Source: an uncultured Succinatimonas sp. | GTDB lineage: Bacteria; Pseudomonadota; Gammaproteobacteria; Enterobacterales; Succinivibrionaceae | NCBI GenBank assembly: GCA_905201175.1 | Contig: CAJKNC010000046.1 | Coordinates: forward strand, 1 to 12,567 | DNA length: 12,567 nt | Direction of reading: 5' to 3' | Shown here: in pieces, positions 6,313 to 12,567 of the stretch | Numbering within the stretch: position 1 is the first letter of the stretch | Layout: each line of letters starts with the position of its first letter | The notes under the pieces: model-generated | Databases searched by the model: none | Told to the model about the DNA's origin: nothing | The model's input: only the letters and a program-made list of their open reading frames with translations | Translations under genes and position numbers: made by a program

Positions 6313-7601
6313 ATGTTAGATATAAGCATATCTTATTTGATTTAGATGGAACCATTTACGATAGTCTTTATGCTAATACCAAGGCTCTGTATGATTTGCT
6401 AGAGCAAGAAAAAAAAGATCATAGAGAAACTATAGAAAGCTTATATCGATTTGCAGCGACTCCAGCATTAGAATCTTTATTAAGTCTAGGCTTTAAAAAA
6501 GAAGATTTTGATTATCTTATTCAAATATGGTGCAATAAAATTATTCCTTATGTTAGTGAAGTAAAGCCTTTTGAGCATATTATGGCTGTTATAGCCTACT
6601 TAAAGAAGGCCGGCTGCCGTTTAGGAATTATCACCTCTAGGGATAGAAAGAGCGCCGCAATGTTAGGTTCTATAGCATCTCCGCTGCCTCCCGAGCTTAC
6701 TCCTTATTTTGATATTGCCATTTGCTGTGATGATGTTGAGCATCCTAAGCCGCATGGCGAATCAATATTAAAATATATGCAGATAAGCGGAGCTGCTCGT
6801 GATGATATTCTTTATATTGGCGATACGCAGACTGATTTTGAATGTGCCAGGAATGCTGGAGTGGCTTTTGGTCTGGCCTTATGGGGCAGCCATCTGCGCT
6901 CTTCAATTAGCTGCGAGCATTATTTTGTAAGTCCCTGGGATATAGTTAATACTGTAAATTCAGTAAAGCCTAAGGAAGAGATGTGGTTTAAATGGGCGCG
7001 TGAGATCCAGGCCATAGGACAAATAGGCTTAACTTACACTAAGGATAAGTTTGATCGGGAGCGATTTGAGCGCTTGCGCGAAATTGCGCTGGAAATTATG
7101 AATTCGCATGTTGAGGCTCCTGAAGAAAAGCTGAAAAACAGCTTCATTATGGATAATCTTTATCCTACCCCTAAGGTTGATACTCGAGGAGCTGTTTTTA
7201 ATTCTGAGGGCAAGGTTTTGCTAGTTAAGGAAATTTTAAGCGGTTTGTGGAATTTACCTGGCGGCTGGTGCGATGCGAATGAAACTATATTTTCAAATAC
7301 AATAAAAGAAGTGCTTGAGGAAGCAGGAATGAGAGTGCATCCCTTAAAGCTTGTAGCACTTTTAGACAGAAATCGTCATAACACGCCGCCTTTGCCCTTC
7401 GGTACGCTTAAAGCCTTTGTTTTATGTCAAATGGGTCCGCAGCATTTTGTCAGCGGCAGCGATGAAACTTCCGAATGCGGATTTTTTAGTCTTGAGGAGA
7501 TTAAGGATCTGCCTTTGCGCACAGATACTACTACTTATGAGCAGCTGCAATTATGCTTTGAAGCTCATAAACAGGATAATTGGATTCCGATTGTGGAGTA
7601 A
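6306..7601 (+). CDS. HAD phosphatase fused to a Nudix hydrolase
   Basis: One continuous 431-residue frame holds two enzymes. Residues 5-215 are a HAD phosphatase of the phosphoglycolate phosphatase type: motif I FDLDGTIYDS (nucleophile Asp12, Asp14), motif II ITSRD (108-112), motif III Lys148 in HPKPHGES, motif IV YIGDTQTDFECARNAG (Asp173, Asp177). Residues 227-270 match the N-terminal helical region found in YjhB-like Nudix hydrolases (W-x-x-W-A-R-E-I-Q-A-I-G-Q-x-G-L-T-Y-x-K-D). Residues 290-425 are the Nudix domain, with a Nudix box at 320-342 in which G, E326 and EVLEEAG are kept and the usual Arg is Lys334. The substrate is unknown; a nucleotide diphosphate derivative for Nudix and its product for HAD is a reasonable guess. 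The ATG overlaps the trmO stop by seven bases and has a strong GGGGAG site. Confidence 0.9.
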   Translation: MLNVRYKHILFDLDGTIYDSLYANTKALYDLLEQEKKDHRETIESLYRFAATPALESLLSLGFKKEDFDYLIQIWCNKIIPYVSEVKPFEHIMAVIAYLKKAGCRLGIITSRDRKSAAMLGSIASPLPPELTPYFDIAICCDDVEHPKPHGESILKYMQISGAARDDILYIGDTQTDFECARNAGVAFGLALWGSHLRSSISCEHYFVSPWDIVNTVNSVKPKEEMWFKWAREIQAIGQIGLTYTKDKFDRERFERLREIALEIMNSHVEAPEEKLKNSFIMDNLYPTPKVDTRGAVFNSEGKVLLVKEILSGLWNLPGGWCDANETIFSNTIKEVLEEAGMRVHPLKLVALLDRNRHNTPPLPFGTLKAFVLCQMGPQHFVSGSDETSECGFFSLEEIKDLPLRTDTTTYEQLQLCFEAHKQDNWIPIVE

Positions 7602-7604
7602 ATA

Positions 7605-8354
7605 ATGCAATATTTAATCGATCTTCATACCCATACTATTGCCAGTGATCATGCATACAGCACTATTATGGAATTAGTGTCTCAAGCACGAGTAAAGGGC
7701 ATGTCGCTTATAGCCGTTACCGATCACGGTCCGGATGTTTCTGACGGACCGCATCCTTGGCATTTTAATAATTTAAAAGTCGTTCCAAGAGTTGCAGATG
7801 GCATTGGCGTTTTGCGCGGAATAGAGGCTAATATCACAGCCGACGGCGGTTTAGATTTGGAAGAAAATCGTTTACGTAATTTAGATATTGTGTTAGCCGG
7901 CTTTCATCCTAATTATGTGCCTACTACAGTGGAAGAGCATACGCGCCTTATGTGCAAGGTAATTAAATCAGGGCTTGTGGATGTGATTTCTCATCCAGGC
8001 GTCGCACAGTATCCGTTAAATTATGAAGAGGTTTTAGTTTGCGCAAAAGAGCATAATGTAGCGATTGAAATTAATTCTTCATCATCCGTTAATACTCGTA
8101 TGGGCAGCCATGAAAACTGCGTAGCTATAGGCAAGCTGGCAGCTAAGATTGGCAATACTATATCATTAGGCTCAGATGCTCATATTGCTTATTTTTTAGG
8201 CTGTTTTGATGAGTCTATAAAGGTAATTAGCGAATCAGGCATTAGAGAGGAGCAAATTCTTAATACTTCACCTTTAAAGGTCTTAGATTTCCTCGAATCA
8301 AGAGGCCATGCGCCGATTGCTGAATTGCGTAATTATTTTTTAAAGCAAGCTTAA
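7605..8354 (+). CDS. PHP-family phosphatase, YcdX-like
   Basis: A 249-residue PHP-domain metallohydrolase closely like E. coli YcdX (245 residues), a trinuclear zinc phosphatase of unsettled substrate. The metal ligands are all recognisable: His8 and His10 (DLHTHT), His16 (SDHAYS), His41 (TDHGPD), Glu74 (RGIEANI), His101 (AGFHPN), His130 (ISHPG), and Asp191 with His193 (GSDAH). The C-terminal FLESRGHAPIAE is also shared with YcdX. It is the last gene of the rcsF operon, starting three bases after the HAD-Nudix stop, and its GGAG site overlaps that gene's 3' end. No strong plus-strand terminator follows; the hairpin at 8365-8387 has its T tract on the other strand. Confidence 0.93.
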   Translation: MQYLIDLHTHTIASDHAYSTIMELVSQARVKGMSLIAVTDHGPDVSDGPHPWHFNNLKVVPRVADGIGVLRGIEANITADGGLDLEENRLRNLDIVLAGFHPNYVPTTVEEHTRLMCKVIKSGLVDVISHPGVAQYPLNYEEVLVCAKEHNVAIEINSSSSVNTRMGSHENCVAIGKLAAKIGNTISLGSDAHIAYFLGCFDESIKVISESGIREEQILNTSPLKVLDFLESRGHAPIAELRNYFLKQA

Positions 8355-8355
8355 A

Positions 8356-8387
8356 AACAAAAAAAAGCCTTCTGCAATAGAAGGCTT
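8356..8387 (-). terminator. Intrinsic terminator of the amino-acid-binding protein gene
   Basis: AAGCCTTCT (8365-8373) and AGAAGGCTT (8379-8387) form a perfect 9-bp stem with a 5-base loop. On the minus strand it is followed by a T run with a single G interruption. On the plus strand the tail is TTAACAAAA, so it mainly serves the minus-strand gene, though the hairpin may help to end the PHP transcript. Confidence 0.9.
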
Positions 8388-8417
8388 AACAAAATTATCT
8401 AAAAGGGATCTTGTTGA

Positions 8418-9167
8418 TTACTCTTGTTTACCAAACCATTTAGCATAAATGGCTTGATAAGTGCCATCGGCTTTGATGGAGTCAAATCCTTTCTTCACTA
8501 GCTCAATAAGCTCTTTATCATTTTTGTTCATAACTATGCCGTACTGTTCAGCTGTAATGTAGTCAGGCAATAAGGTTAAATCATTATCGCTAGTTGTAGC
8601 CATATAGTATTCAAGTACAGGGCGATCATTGATTAATGCATCGCAGCCGCCTTTATTTAGCTCTAGGAAAGCTTCTGGAGCGGAGTTGAATTGAGTTACA
8701 TTAGCATCTTTAATTTTGGTGCTTGCATATAAAGCTCCGGAGGTGCCAATCTGTCCGCAAATAGTACGACCGATAAGATCGTCAACAGAATTTATTTTTC
8801 CTTTAAATTCATTACGGATGATGACTCCTAAGCCGGCCTTGCAGTAGGGATCAGAAAATGCTACTCGTTTGGCGCGGTCTTCTGTAATGGTAAAAGCAGA
8901 AATGCCTGCATCTAAAGAGCCTGTTAAAATAGCAGGAATTAAGCCGTCAAAAGGCATAGAGTTCATTTCAACTTTAAATCCGGCAGCCTTGCCGATAGCA
9001 TTGATAAGATCGATATCAAAACCGGTTAATTCTTTGGTTTTTTCATCCATAAATTCAAAGGGAGCAAAAGAAGGCTCAGTGCCTACTCTGACAGTTCGCT
9101 CCGCTGCGGCAGCCTGAAAAGCGATACAGGCACTCAATGCGGCAATTACTAGACCTTTGAATTTCAT
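8418..9167 (-). CDS. Periplasmic amino-acid-binding protein of an ABC transporter
   Basis: A 249-residue solute-binding protein of family 3 (SBP_bac_3), similar in length and layout to GlnH and FliY. It has a cleavable signal peptide: basic MKFKG, a hydrophobic core and an Ala-rich end, with likely cleavage after Ala22 before ERTVRVG. The mature part starts with VRVGTEPSFAPFEF and continues with LTGFDIDLINAIGK, then FTITEDRAKRVAFSDPY, whose Arg98 normally binds the ligand carboxylate, and NDRPV with Asp181 near the amino group site. Cys109, Cys137 and Cys175 remain in the mature protein; a disulfide between two is possible. The ligand cannot be named, though a polar amino acid is most likely. 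No permease or ATPase gene is adjacent and a terminator follows at once, so it is a lone binding-protein gene. AGGAG five bases before the ATG fixes the start. Confidence 0.92.
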   Translation of the reverse strand: MKFKGLVIAALSACIAFQAAAAERTVRVGTEPSFAPFEFMDEKTKELTGFDIDLINAIGKAAGFKVEMNSMPFDGLIPAILTGSLDAGISAFTITEDRAKRVAFSDPYCKAGLGVIIRNEFKGKINSVDDLIGRTICGQIGTSGALYASTKIKDANVTQFNSAPEAFLELNKGGCDALINDRPVLEYYMATTSDNDLTLLPDYITAEQYGIVMNKNDKELIELVKKGFDSIKADGTYQAIYAKWFGKQE

Positions 9168-9204
9168 AATTTCTCCTCAATGTATATATTTAGTAATGAG
9201 GCAG

Positions 9205-9233
9205 ATCTTAAGAGGAGATCTTTTTAGTAGCAA
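9205..9233 (-). promoter_or_regulatory. Likely promoter and operator of the binding-protein gene
   Basis: On the minus strand TTGCTA (9228-9233) and TAAGAT (9205-9210) lie 17 bases apart, each matching consensus at four of six positions. The repeat AGATCT-N7-AGATCT (9203-9221) covers the -10 box and spacer, where a repressor site would be expected. The leader would be about 30 bases. Confidence 0.45.
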
Positions 9234-9418
9234 ATGATTTTTTACTTTGCCTTATAATAGTGCAAACAATATTAGAATTCTGCTTTAAAATAAAATTTTT
9301 GAATTTTATAAAATAGAAAAAGCTAAATGGCTGCAAAGATCTTAGATAATTTAAGCTTATAGCATGACTAATATTTTAAGCCTCTTTTGGAAAAGGTAGG
9401 CGTTGTTTTGGGGCAAGT

Positions 9419-9982
9419 ATGGAAATTGCGCATCGTTTAGAACATTTTTTTCGGGATCGGCGTTTATTAAAGATACATAAAGAGCTGGCTGTTAATCTGC
9501 GTAAGGATAAAGATGAAATTTTTAAATCATATACTTTAAGAGCTGCACGCAAAGAAGATTTAAAAGATATTTTTATTCTTTATAAAAAGATTTTTGGCGT
9601 CGACTTGCTGAGTTTTTTAGATAAGATTTATCGGCACTGTTATGCTGAGCTTATAAGCGTAGCTGTTACAGATACAGGCAGGATTGTCGGCATTGATTTA
9701 TTTATGTTTCAGGAGGCCGAATTGGGCAAGGATATCCTGCATGAGCTTTATATAGGAATTGATCCTGAATATCAGCATCAGGGATTGGCGGTTGCTTTGA
9801 GAGCTTATTCAGTTAAGGCTTATCGTTTAGGAGGAAAATTAAAAGGCTTGTCTACTTTAGCGCCTTTTGATGATATTAAGGCATTGAGAACGGCGCAGAG
9901 AGTTGGTTATGCTATCACAAAAGCTTCAGCAAAACCTCCGGCATATTATTTATATCAGGCTTTAGCGTCAAAGCTTGATTAA
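9419..9982 (+). CDS. GNAT-family N-acetyltransferase
   Basis: A 187-residue protein. Residues 1-37 are a basic, probably helical N-terminal stretch of unknown role. From about residue 38 it is a GNAT domain: YTLRAARKEDLKDIFILYKK is the first strand and helix, VTDTGRIVGIDLF a central hairpin, and LYIGIDPEYQHQGLAVAL the acetyl-CoA-binding motif A, with Q119-H-Q-G-L-A124 fitting the Q/R-x-x-G-x-G/A pyrophosphate loop. The C-terminal part ends in AYYLYQAL. The acceptor substrate cannot be inferred. It stands alone between the divergent binding-protein gene and convergent ettA. The ribosome site (GGGG five bases upstream) is modest and no clear promoter was found in the 250 bases before it. Confidence 0.8.
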   Translation: MEIAHRLEHFFRDRRLLKIHKELAVNLRKDKDEIFKSYTLRAARKEDLKDIFILYKKIFGVDLLSFLDKIYRHCYAELISVAVTDTGRIVGIDLFMFQEAELGKDILHELYIGIDPEYQHQGLAVALRAYSVKAYRLGGKLKGLSTLAPFDDIKALRTAQRVGYAITKASAKPPAYYLYQALASKLD

Positions 9983-10008
9983 AAGATCATTGGGCTTGCT
10001 ATAAATTT

Positions 10009-10030
10009 AAAATACGGCTTGAGGTATTTT
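10009..10030 (+). terminator. Weak candidate terminator after the GNAT gene
   Basis: AAAATAC and GTATTTT pair over 7 bp around an 8-base loop, ending in a short T run. The stem is very AT-rich. The GC-rich hairpin at 10085-10102 is the stronger candidate for ending this transcript. Confidence 0.3.
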
Positions 10031-10084
10031 TAGAGCTTGTGGAAATAAAGATTTTTAGACTTAAGCTTTAAGCTGATTAAAATA

Positions 10085-10102
10085 GCCGGGAAAAATCCCG
10101 GC
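10085..10102. terminator. Bidirectional terminator between the GNAT gene and ettA
   Basis: GCCGGGA and TCCCGGC form a perfect 7-bp GC-rich stem with a 4-base loop. On the minus strand TATTTT follows, serving ettA, which ends ten bases away. On the plus strand TATTTTT follows a few bases later, so convergent transcripts could both stop here. Confidence 0.85.
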
Positions 10103-10112
10103 CTGCATATTT

Positions 10113-11777
10113 TTAATTAGTTACTTTCTTAAAGCGCAGACGATGAGGTTTGGCTTCTTCGCCTAAATTGGCTTTTTTCCAGGCTTCATATTCAGTATAG
10201 TTGCCTTCAAAGAAGCGGACCTTTCCTTCATCACCATAGTCTAATATATGCGTTGCAATACGATCTAGGAACCAGCGATCATGGGAAATTACCATAGCGC
10301 TGCCAGGGAACTCTAAAAGAGCGTTTTCTAAAGCGCGTAAGGTTTCAACGTCGAGATCGTTAGTAGGCTCATCTAAAAGCAGGAAGTTTCCTCCAACCTG
10401 CAGAAGCTTTGCCAGCTGCAGACGGCCTCTTTCTCCGCCTGAAAGATTGCCCACGCGTTTTTGCTGATCGGTTCCGCGGAAGTTAAAACGGCCGATATAA
10501 GCTCGAGACGGGATCTCATAGTTTCCGACTTTAAGGATGTCGGAACCTTGGGAAATTTCCTCAAAAACTGTGTTGTCATCCTTCATCTGATCGCGGAACT
10601 GTTCAACATAGGCAGTCACAACAGTATCGCCTAAGCGTATGGTACCCTTATCTGGCTGTTCAATTCCGGTTATCATTCTAAAGAGAGTTGATTTGCCGGC
10701 GCCGTTAGGGCCAATGATGCCCACAATAGCTCCCTTAGGAATACTGAAGGATAAGTCGTCTATCAGGGTTTGATCACCGTATGACTTAGATAGATGCTCA
10801 ACTTCTAAGACAGTCTGACCTAAGCGAGGCCCCGGCGGAATATAAAGTTCATTAGTCTCGTTGCGGCGCTGATACTCAACTGAAGATAATTCTTCAAAGC
10901 GCGACATACGAGCCTTTGATTTGGCATGACGTCCTTTAGCGCCTTGACGAACCCATTCCAGCTCGCGCTCAATAGAGCGGCGGCGGGCACTTTCAGCGCT
11001 TTCTTCAATTTTAAGACGCTGATCTTTTTGATCGAGCCAGCTTGAGTAATTGCCTTGCCAAGGGATACCCTCGCCTCTGTCAAGCTCTAAGATCCAACCT
11101 GCAACATTATCTAGGAAGTAACGATCATGAGTTACAGCAACAACGGTTCCAGGATATTGATGCAGGAACTGTTCCAGCCAATCGATAGATTCGGCATCTA
11201 GGTGGTTAGTAGGCTCATCTAGCAGCAGCATATCCGGCTTTTCAAGCAATAAGCGGCATAAGGCTACGCGGCGGCGCTCACCGCCTGATAAGACTTTAAT
11301 CTGTCTTTCAAATGGAGGCAGACGCAAAGCATCAGCAGCCTTCTCAATTTGAACATCAAGATTATGTCCGTCATGAGCTTGAATGATAGCCTCGAGCTTA
11401 GCCTGCTCTTTGGCTAAGGCATCAAAATCAGCGTTCTCATCGGCATAAGCTGCATATACTTCATCTAAGCGAGTTAAAGCATTCTTTACTTCGCTGAATG
11501 ATTCCTCAATTACCTCTCTTACGGTTTTTTCCATATCTAAGACAGGTTCCTGCGGCAGATATCCTATCTTGATTCCAGGCTGAGGACGAGCTTCACCTTC
11601 ATAGTCTTTATCAATACCGGCCATAATTTTTATTAAGGTAGACTTTCCGGCACCGTTAAGACCTAAAACGCCAATCTTAGCTCCAGGAAAAAAAGATAAG
11701 GAAATATCTTTGAGAATTTGTTTTTTAGGTGGCACAATTTTGCCAACACGATTCATTGTATAAATGAACTGAGCCAT
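10113..11777 (-). CDS. ettA: Energy-dependent translational throttle protein EttA (ABC-F ATPase)
   Basis: EttA is a soluble ABC-F protein that binds the ribosomal E site and couples the first peptide bond to ATP/ADP level. At 554 residues it matches E. coli (555). The two ATPase domains show Walker A GLNGAGKST (39-47) and GPNGAGKST (356-364), signatures LSGGE (163-167 and 445-449), and Walker B with catalytic Glu188 and Glu470, the same numbers as in E. coli. Between them, residues about 241-323 form the P-site tRNA-interaction segment, rich in Arg and Lys (RRRSIERELEWVRQGAKGRH). There are no membrane segments. GAGGA six bases before the ATG supports the start. It is transcribed alone from an extended -10 promoter. 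Confidence 0.97.
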   Translation of the reverse strand: MAQFIYTMNRVGKIVPPKKQILKDISLSFFPGAKIGVLGLNGAGKSTLIKIMAGIDKDYEGEARPQPGIKIGYLPQEPVLDMEKTVREVIEESFSEVKNALTRLDEVYAAYADENADFDALAKEQAKLEAIIQAHDGHNLDVQIEKAADALRLPPFERQIKVLSGGERRRVALCRLLLEKPDMLLLDEPTNHLDAESIDWLEQFLHQYPGTVVAVTHDRYFLDNVAGWILELDRGEGIPWQGNYSSWLDQKDQRLKIEESAESARRRSIERELEWVRQGAKGRHAKSKARMSRFEELSSVEYQRRNETNELYIPPGPRLGQTVLEVEHLSKSYGDQTLIDDLSFSIPKGAIVGIIGPNGAGKSTLFRMITGIEQPDKGTIRLGDTVVTAYVEQFRDQMKDDNTVFEEISQGSDILKVGNYEIPSRAYIGRFNFRGTDQQKRVGNLSGGERGRLQLAKLLQVGGNFLLLDEPTNDLDVETLRALENALLEFPGSAMVISHDRWFLDRIATHILDYGDEGKVRFFEGNYTEYEAWKKANLGEEAKPHRLRFKKVTN

Positions 11778-11806
11778 CTTTATTCCTCAAAAGTTAGACT
11801 TTCTAA

Positions 11807-11836
11807 ATTGTAGCAGTCTTAGCTTAATAAAGCTAA
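11807..11836 (-). promoter_or_regulatory. Extended -10 promoter of ettA
   Basis: On the minus strand TGCTACAAT supplies an extended -10 element (hexamer TACAAT at 11807-11812). A partial -35 TTAGCT lies 18 bases upstream (11831-11836). The leader is about 20-25 bases. A perfect inverted repeat TTAGCTT-AATA-AAGCTAA (11819-11836) spans the -35 box and spacer. Confidence 0.6.
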
Positions 11837-11935
11837 TTTATAGTTTAGAGAATTGATTTTTGATAATTAGACATATTTTTACGCTCTAAACAGTCTGACG
11901 TTACAGCATGCGTGGTAAATCTCTGAATTTTGCCC

Positions 11936-11941
11936 TAAAAT
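11936..11941 (+). promoter_or_regulatory. Candidate -10 box for smpB
   Basis: TAAAAT sits in the string CTAAAATATCA, which is identical to the string at the gltX -10 region (3746-3756). No good -35 box is visible at the right distance, and the leader would be about 65 bases. A TATAAG at 11980 is an alternative. Confidence 0.35.
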
Positions 11942-12010
11942 ATCAGCATATCTGCGCTCAGACATCAAGCTACGCTTTTTATAAGCAATAAATAATTCGG
12001 AGAATCTGCA

Positions 12011-12496
12011 ATGGCAGCGAAGAAACCCAAACATGACAGCAATACGATTGCGGTAAACCGTAAAGCGAGCTTTGAGTATTTTATTGAGGAGCGTTATGAA
12101 GCCGGTTTAGAATTACAGGGCTGGGAGGTAAAATCTCTGCGAGCTGGCAAATGTAATATAACCGATGCATATGTAACTATTAAAGATAGCGAAGTTATCT
12201 TATTAGGCTCACTTATAAATCCCCTTAAGACCTCTTGTGCCTTTGTTGTAAGCGATCCTACACGTACTCGTAAGCTTTTACTCAATAAAAAAGAAATAGC
12301 TCGTCTTATCGGCCGCGTTCAGCGTCAAGGATATACCCTCATTCCTCTTAAAGTTTATTGGAAGGGGCCTTGGGCTAAGATTGAAATTGCTTTAGCCCGA
12401 GGCAAGCAGGATCATGACAAACGCGATACTATCAAAGATCAGCAGTGGGCTCGTGATCGCGAACGTATCATGAAAAAGAATTTTAGATCTGCTTAA
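12011..12496 (+). CDS. smpB: SsrA-binding protein SmpB
   Basis: SmpB binds the tRNA-like domain of tmRNA and brings it to stalled ribosomes for trans-translation. The 161 residues match the family (160 in E. coli). Seen are the N-terminal INRKASFEYFI-like block, the core LQGWEVKSLRAGKCNITDAYV (35-55), the DPTRTRKLLL block (82-91), LIPLKVYWK, and the basic C-terminal tail GKQDHDKRDTIKDQQWARDRERIMK that enters the mRNA channel. GGAG eight bases before the ATG supports the start. No tmRNA gene (ssrA) is visible in the window; it is often near smpB in gammaproteobacteria and could lie to the right. Confidence 0.97.
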   Translation: MAAKKPKHDSNTIAVNRKASFEYFIEERYEAGLELQGWEVKSLRAGKCNITDAYVTIKDSEVILLGSLINPLKTSCAFVVSDPTRTRKLLLNKKEIARLIGRVQRQGYTLIPLKVYWKGPWAKIEIALARGKQDHDKRDTIKDQQWARDRERIMKKNFRSA

Positions 12497-12521
12497 ATAA
12501 AAAAGCCCTCCTTCTAGTATG

Positions 12522-12559
12522 AACCCCATTATTGATCACATGATTGATAATGGGGTTTT
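12522..12559 (+). terminator. Long hairpin after smpB, probably its terminator
   Basis: The arms starting AACCCCATTAT and ending ATAATGGGGTT pair over 16 bp, including two G-T wobbles, around the loop ACAT. TTTTGTT follows. It lies 25 bases after the smpB stop and would terminate its transcript. The symmetry would equally suit the end of an inserted element (see findings). Confidence 0.7.
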
Positions 12560-12567
12560 GTTATGAA

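Noticed and set aside
9364..9399. An 11-codon small frame upstream of the GNAT gene that could be a leader peptide
   Set aside because: It has no ribosome binding site, no attenuator-like hairpin and no codon run for one amino acid.
10820..11083. An 87-codon alternative frame inside ettA (and a similar one at 10373-10579)
   Set aside because: Both overlap the EttA coding sequence in another frame on the same strand; all EttA motifs are intact in the main frame.
1..12567. CRISPR arrays, IS elements, toxin-antitoxin or defence genes
   Set aside because: No regularly spaced repeats, transposase motifs or small paired genes with such signatures are seen. The only hint of an element is the palindrome at the right edge, listed as a finding.

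Overview
The window looks like a piece of chromosome from a low-GC gammaproteobacterium. The housekeeping proteins (GltX, EttA, SmpB, TrmO, a YcdX-type PHP phosphatase) are all close in length and motif to their E. coli counterparts. An RcsF-like lipoprotein sits directly before trmO, which is also the E. coli arrangement. The AT-rich coding and strong Shine-Dalgarno sites would fit a host-associated anaerobe such as a member of the Succinivibrionaceae, but that placement is inference. I see no phage, transposase, CRISPR or plasmid genes.

Left part (1-3623): the 3' part of a plus-strand tRNA-Ala(UGC), a gene-free AT-rich stretch, then two minus-strand tRNA genes, Ala(CGC) and Gly(CCC), with a good sigma70 promoter. 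Upstream of them, also on the minus strand, is a two-gene operon: ptsI (enzyme I of the phosphotransferase system) followed by a divergent member of the DUF1537/four-carbon acid sugar kinase family.

Middle (3747-8354): gltX, divergent from ptsI and closed by a textbook terminator. After it comes a tight plus-strand operon, rcsF-trmO-(HAD phosphatase fused to a Nudix hydrolase)-PHP phosphatase, joined by overlaps of 11 and 7 bases and a 3-base gap. It links an envelope-stress lipoprotein, a tRNA A37 modification enzyme and phosphate-ester or nucleotide clean-up enzymes.

Right part (8356-12567): a minus-strand periplasmic amino-acid-binding protein with its own terminator and no permease or ATPase beside it, a plus-strand GNAT acetyltransferase, minus-strand ettA (translation factor), and plus-strand smpB (trans-translation). 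The window ends in a long hairpin after smpB.

Most of the window is ordinary. The points most worth a second look are the DUF1537 protein paired with ptsI, the HAD-Nudix fusion, the RcsF homologue with a short proline-poor linker, the tRNA-Ala with a CGC anticodon, and the possibly remodelled terminator after smpB. I found no convincing undescribed defence or mobile system.
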